NCBI GenBank assembly: GCA_949286405.1
Contig: CASECH010000150.1
Coordinates: 1-8,325 of the forward strand
Length of the DNA stretch: 8,325 nt
Direction of reading: 5' to 3'
Source: an uncultured bacterium
GTDB lineage: Bacteria; Cyanobacteriota; Vampirovibrionia; Gastranaerophilales; Gastranaerophilaceae
The notes beneath the pieces were generated by a model. The model was not told the DNA's origin. It worked only from the letters and a program-made list of their open reading frames with translations, and made no database searches. Of the stretch, positions 6,487 to 8,325 are shown piece after piece. The first letter of the stretch is position 1, and every line of letters starts with the position of its first letter. Made by a program: the position numbers and the translations under genes.

Positions 6487-7025
6487 GTATTACAGAAATT
6501 ATATTTTTAGCTTTTGCCCTTGGTATAGACTGTTTGGTTGTATCTTTTTCTCAAGGTTTAATATTTACTCATAACAGACTAAAAAATTCTTTAGCACTTG
6601 CCCTTACAATGGGACTTTCTCAAGGTTTGATGCCTTGTATCGGTTATGTTGGAGCTGACGTTATTCGTGAGTATGTTGAACCATTTAGTAAATTTATTGT
6701 TTTTGCAATTTTTACTCTCTTGGGATTGAAATTTATTGTTGAAGCTTTTCAAGAAGAGCAAAATAACGAGATTTGTTGTCTTGATATAAAATGTTTGATT
6801 GGTATGGGGATTGCTACTAGTATTGATGCTCTTGTAGCAGGAGCCAGCTTAAATTTTACTAAAACTCCTCTTATTATTCCTGTTGTAGTAATCGGTTTGG
6901 CTTCATTTTTGATGTCTATTGTCGGGTTTTGGAGCGGTAATTTTTTCAAAAAATTCCCTTCAAAATATCTGGAAATTTTAGGTGGTTTGATTTTGATTTT
7001 TCTTGCTTTGAAGAGTATTTGTTGA
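6483..7025 (+). CDS. mntP: MntP-family manganese efflux pump
   Basis: An inner-membrane exporter of Mn(II), 180 residues with about six hydrophobic segments, the usual MntP size. The protein is an internal duplication: FLAFALGIDCLVVSFSQG (8-25) and GMGIATSIDALVAGAS (107-122) correspond, each with a family-conserved membrane Asp (D16 and D115). GLSQGLMP (44-51) is a further typical segment. The start is TTG at 6483, supported by GAGGT (6469-6473) nine bases upstream and by the conserved position of D16. It overlaps the DUF4127 stop as TTGA. No yybP-ykoY-like manganese riboswitch is visible, since the gene has no leader of its own and relies on the upstream promoter. No terminator follows it, so some transcripts may continue into the pilin-like gene. 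Substrate is assigned from family only. Confidence 0.93.
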   Translation: MSITEIIFLAFALGIDCLVVSFSQGLIFTHNRLKNSLALALTMGLSQGLMPCIGYVGADVIREYVEPFSKFIVFAIFTLLGLKFIVEAFQEEQNNEICCLDIKCLIGMGIATSIDALVAGASLNFTKTPLIIPVVVIGLASFLMSIVGFWSGNFFKKFPSKYLEILGGLILIFLALKSIC

Positions 7026-7065
7026 TAATCAGTTAAATGTATGATAATTATAAAACACATTTGGG

Positions 7066-7071
7066 TATAAT
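7066..7071 (+). promoter_or_regulatory. Candidate -10 element before the G-tract reading frame
   Basis: A perfect TATAAT lies 34 bases upstream of the well-supported ATG at 7106, giving room for a normal leader with a Shine-Dalgarno. No good -35 is present at 16-18 bases upstream; the nearest candidates are TGATAA or ATAATT. It would drive transcription through the G10 tract into the pilin-like gene. Confidence 0.4.
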
Positions 7072-7105
7072 ATCTGTATATTTTAGGAAAAGAAAGGAAA
7101 TAGTT

Positions 7106-7162
7106 ATGTTTGAAAGAAAAGTTTTATTAGCTGAAGAATCTCGGGGGGGGGGCACTTTCTAA
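7106..7162 (+). CDS. 18-codon frame before the pilin-like gene; probable 5' end of that gene, out of frame by one base
   Basis: ATG 7106 has an AAAGG ribosome-binding site (7093-7097), eight bases away, the best in this region. It reads MFERKVLLAEESRGGGTF and stops at TAA 7160-7162, just after a run of ten G. If the run had eleven G, or eight, the frame would continue without a stop through 7153-7200 into the pilin-like protein at 7201. That would give it an N-terminal extension of about 32 residues. So this is either the true start of the pilin-like gene in an OFF state, a short leader peptide, or the mark of a sequencing error in the homopolymer. A free-standing function for the 18-residue peptide seems less likely. 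Confidence 0.45.
   Translation: MFERKVLLAEESRGGGTF
7143..7152 (+). repeat. G10 homopolymer, possible phase-variation tract
   Basis: Ten consecutive G lie in an otherwise AT-rich region. The next longest G runs I noticed are six (1940-1945 and 7819-7824). Its position between a good ribosome-binding site and a surface-protein frame is typical of contingency loci, where slippage switches expression. Confidence 0.9.
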
Positions 7163-7184
7163 GCTCAGATAACAATTTTGGGGT

Positions 7185-7212
7185 TTGCCAACAGCAAAAA
7201 ATGCTGTATAAT
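7185..7212 (+). promoter_or_regulatory. Second candidate promoter, placed for a leaderless start of the pilin-like gene
   Basis: TTGCCA (7185-7190), a 16-base spacer and a perfect TATAAT (7207-7212) precede ATG 7219 by six bases. This is the same geometry as the DUF4127 promoter. It would allow the pilin-like protein to be made independently of the G10 tract. A 6-bp hairpin ACAGCA/TGCTGT (7191-7207) overlaps the spacer. Confidence 0.45.
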
Positions 7213-8199
7213 AGTAACATGTTATATCACAAAATAAAAGGAGTAGATATAAAACAAACAGCATTCACATTGGCAGAAGTCTTGATTACTTTAGGTATCA
7301 TTGGTGTAGTAGCCGCTATGACTATTCCTTTCATTGTAGATAATGTTTCCGAATTAGTAAATTCTAGTCGTCAGGCGAATATTGCTTATAAAGTTACTCA
7401 AGCTATGGATAAAATGCGTTCTCTAGGGTTACTGGATGGCAGTTATAAAAGTACCGATGAATTTGTAAATGAATTACAAAAACATTTAACAATTGCGAAG
7501 CGTTGTGATTCCCAGCATATTGATGATTGCTGGCCTACTAAAAATGTTCGTACCAGTGATGGAAAAGACTTTGATGTTAGTTTGGCTAAAACAGGTAAAA
7601 ATGTAAATGTAAAAGCTAATAAAACAGGAAATGTGGGATTAGTTTTGTCAGATGGAGCAGCAATAATTTTGACATATAATCAAGATGCTCAGCCGATAGA
7701 TGTTGGTGATCCTGTGATTGCTGTGAATAAGTCTTTACCTGTAGGTTTTGGGAAAACAAAAGAGTTTGCATATACATCTTCTGTGACATCATCAATAGAT
7801 TTTGTTATGGATGTTAATGGGGGGAAGGGGCCTAATAGTGAAACTATAAATAATAAATATCATGATATCAGAAGTTTTAATATTGCACGTTTTTCAGATG
7901 GTTGTGATGGAAAAGTTAAAGGTAAATGTTACGTATATATGGGAACAGCTACTTGGGATGATGCTGTTAAAATCTGTAAAGATAATGATATGTCTTTGCC
8001 TAGTTATGATGAATTAGCTTATACTGTAAAACCTGTTTTGGGTTATGGTAACTCTTCAATACCTTCTAATTTATGTTATTGGGCATCTGATAGGGATTAT
8101 TTTGGAAATTCGAGTTTGAGAAAGTGTTCAAATTTTAGTTGGTCTGGGGGAAATGGATATTCTCCTTCATCAATGCAGGGTGTTTTGTGCGGTGACTAA
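7201..8199 (+). CDS. Type IV prepilin/pseudopilin-like secreted protein with cysteine-rich C-terminal domain
   Basis: The N-terminus carries a class III prepilin signal: a short basic leader ending Q19-T20-A21, then F22-T-L-A-E26 and a hydrophobic helix to about residue 45. The predicted cleavage is before F22 by prepilin peptidase, and E26 is the conserved Glu5. After the helix spine comes a mixed middle region containing DVNGGKGPN (204-212), a motif I recognise from pilin-like proteins of this kind. The C-terminal hundred residues hold C235, C243, C259, C292, C309 and C330, plus W252-D-D-A, LPS (266-268) and YWAS (293-296). The order resembles a C-type-lectin-like or related ligand-binding fold, which is inference. 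C102 and C110 are further cysteines. At 332 residues it is much longer than a major pilin. Start is uncertain: 7201, 7219 (leaderless, 15-residue leader), or 7106 through a frame change at the G10 tract. No pilus assembly genes are nearby. Surface location is likely. Confidence 0.88.
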   Translation: MLYNSNMLYHKIKGVDIKQTAFTLAEVLITLGIIGVVAAMTIPFIVDNVSELVNSSRQANIAYKVTQAMDKMRSLGLLDGSYKSTDEFVNELQKHLTIAKRCDSQHIDDCWPTKNVRTSDGKDFDVSLAKTGKNVNVKANKTGNVGLVLSDGAAIILTYNQDAQPIDVGDPVIAVNKSLPVGFGKTKEFAYTSSVTSSIDFVMDVNGGKGPNSETINNKYHDIRSFNIARFSDGCDGKVKGKCYVYMGTATWDDAVKICKDNDMSLPSYDELAYTVKPVLGYGNSSIPSNLCYWASDRDYFGNSSLRKCSNFSWSGGNGYSPSSMQGVLCGD

Positions 8200-8243
8200 T
8201 TCTAATATAAGATATTTTTACATTTCTTAATCTGGCTAAAAAA

Positions 8244-8325
8244 CATGGAAACCCATGCATGGAGCATGATTTCATGCTAAAAATCCTGTGAACCATGTAA
8301 TAGCTTTAAATTGAGCATGATTGAC
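8244..8325. repeat. CATG-rich palindromic cluster at the window end
   Basis: Seven CATG occurrences fall within about 76 bp. They include the perfect palindrome CCATGCATGG (8253-8262) and the hairpin AGCATGA-TT-TCATGCT (8263-8278). GAGCATGATT occurs twice (8262-8271 and 8313-8322). The hairpin is followed by AAAAATCC rather than a T-run, so it is not a standard plus-strand terminator. The core GCATGATTTCATGC matches the palindrome at 1304-1317 in 13 of 14 bases. The second GAGCATGATT is close to the window edge, so the cluster may extend beyond it. Confidence 0.5.

Noticed and set aside
7801..8199. Diversity-generating retroelement target at the pilin-like C-terminus
   Set aside because: No reverse transcriptase or template repeat is in the window, and no A-specific variation can be judged from one sequence.
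8263..8278. Rho-independent terminator after the pilin-like gene
   Set aside because: The hairpin is followed by A-rich sequence, not a T-run, on the plus strand.

Overview
The window is AT-rich bacterial DNA. It is most likely from a gut cyanobacterial relative of the Melainabacteria/Vampirovibrionia type (order Gastranaerophilales), though this is inference. The best clue is the prepilin-like protein at the right end: its hydrophobic start, FTLAEVLITLGIIG, followed by VVAAMTIP, is a sequence I associate with that group. The AT-rich coding and the standard bacterial gene set (Hsp20, UbiE/MenG, MntP, DUF4127, OppD-type ATPase) fit but do not prove it. No phage, transposase, CRISPR, tRNA or rRNA gene was seen.

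Layout. (1) Positions 1-1213, minus strand: 5' part of an unrecognised protein that runs off the left edge, with a charged, probably coiled-coil N-terminal half and two perfect glycine zippers. (2) 1214-1474: divergent regulatory region holding a 14-bp palindrome. (3) 1475-2425, plus: a solitary OppD/DppD-type peptide-transport ATPase. (4) 2426-2730: a strong bidirectional terminator, then about 225 bp of relatively GC-rich, hairpin-dense sequence closed by a perfect 10-bp long-range stem; I read it as an unidentified structured RNA. (5) 2731-3219, minus: small heat-shock protein Hsp20. (6) 3385-4398, plus: a D-2-hydroxyacid dehydrogenase-family protein with Ala where the catalytic Arg should be. 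(7) 4399-5067, minus: UbiE/MenG-type methyltransferase, abutting the dehydrogenase tail to tail with no gap. (8) 5116-6486 and 6483-7025, plus: a DUF4127 protein and an MntP-type manganese exporter with overlapping stop and start codons. (9) 7026-8199, plus: a prepilin-like secreted protein. Its best ribosome-binding site serves a start at 7106 that is out of frame with the protein by one base, with a run of ten G between them. (10) 8200-8325: an intergenic tail dense in CATG palindromes.

The genes look like independent housekeeping and surface functions rather than one pathway; only the DUF4127-mntP pair is clearly co-transcribed. The points of greatest interest are the G10 tract before the pilin-like gene (phase variation, slippage, or a sequence error), the candidate structured RNA, and a recurring TATAAT-N6-ATG arrangement before three genes that suggests leaderless mRNAs.
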